Shown here piece by piece: positions 5,314 through 5,365 of a DNA stretch of 5,365 bases. Origin of the DNA: an uncultured Pseudorhodobacter sp. (GTDB taxonomy: Bacteria; Pseudomonadota; Alphaproteobacteria; Rhodobacterales; Rhodobacteraceae). The DNA lies in NCBI GenBank assembly GCA_945957495.1, contig CAMFLG010000254.1, forward strand, positions 1-5,365. Direction: 5' to 3'. The notes below the pieces were generated by a model. The model searched no databases. It had not been told where the DNA came from and saw only the letters and a list, made by a program, of their open reading frames with translations. Within the stretch, counting starts at the first letter, position 1; every line of letters starts with the position of its first letter. Made by a program: the position numbers and the translations under genes.

Positions 5314-5365
5314 CTGTCTCTTATACACATCTGACGCTGCCGACGACTAGTCGAGGGTGGGTGTG
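5314..5365. other. Illumina Nextera adapter read-through (artificial sequence)
   Basis: The 33 bases at 5314-5346 are exactly the reverse complement of the Nextera read-1 transposase adapter, beginning with the 19-base mosaic end CTGTCTCTTATACACATCT (5314-5332). The next eight, CTAGTCGA (5347-5354), are the reverse complement of TCGACTAG, which I recall as a Nextera XT i5 index (S513). The last eleven (5355-5365) resemble the P5 flank with G substitutions. None of this is genomic, and it should be trimmed. Confidence 0.98.

Noticed and set aside
5314..5328. MYKRQ as the true N-terminus of the hook protein
   Set aside because: These codons come from the Nextera mosaic end; the genome begins at the CTG codon at 5311-5313.
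1..5365. CRISPR array, tRNA or rRNA genes, insertion sequences
   Set aside because: No regularly spaced repeats, tRNA-like cloverleaf, rRNA sequence or transposase coding sequence was recognised; the only transposon-derived sequence is the library adapter.

Overview
The window is high-GC alphaproteobacterial DNA. It is probably from a member of the Rhodobacterales (Roseobacter/Rhodobacter group), judged from the wording of the flagellin start (MSSILTNNGAMVALQT), the UbiB sequence, the small FlgN-like chaperone and the stand-alone rod-binding protein. No sequence search was run, so the taxonomy is an inference from family recognition. Apart from the ubiB gene at the left edge, everything genomic belongs to the flagellum.

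Layout: (1) 3-1367, plus strand, ubiB, an ABC1-type atypical kinase of ubiquinone synthesis, lacking its N-terminus at the window edge. (2) 1368-3002, minus strand, a compact fliK-flgD pair (hook-length control and hook-cap scaffold) that converges on ubiB so tightly that the two stop codons abut. (3) 3003-3110, a divergent regulatory region. (4) 3111-3730, plus strand, a rod-binding FlgJ-type protein and a FlgN-type chaperone whose genes overlap by 4 bases. (5) 3731-3935, a leader with three inverted repeats, followed by the start of a flagellin gene at 3936. (6) 4067-5313, minus strand, most of a hook protein gene (flgE), in two reading frames and missing both ends. (7) 5314-5365, sequencing-library adapter, not genome.

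Together these genes describe rod and hook assembly (FlgJ, FlgD, FlgE, FliK) followed by export and polymerisation of late subunits (FlgN, flagellin).

The right third cannot be read as a native locus. The flagellin gene stops after 47 recognisable codons and runs directly into the reversed 3' end of flgE at a short sequence that fits both genes. flgE carries a one-base frameshift, and the contig ends in Nextera adapter read-through with an index and P5-like tail. The simplest reading is a chimeric, error-containing contig end, such as an amplification chimera or misassembly, though a true inversion cannot be excluded from sequence alone. I found no evidence for an undescribed system. The most interesting possible biology is a 13-base element (TTACCRGTGGCGC) found at similar distances upstream of both flgJ and fliC.
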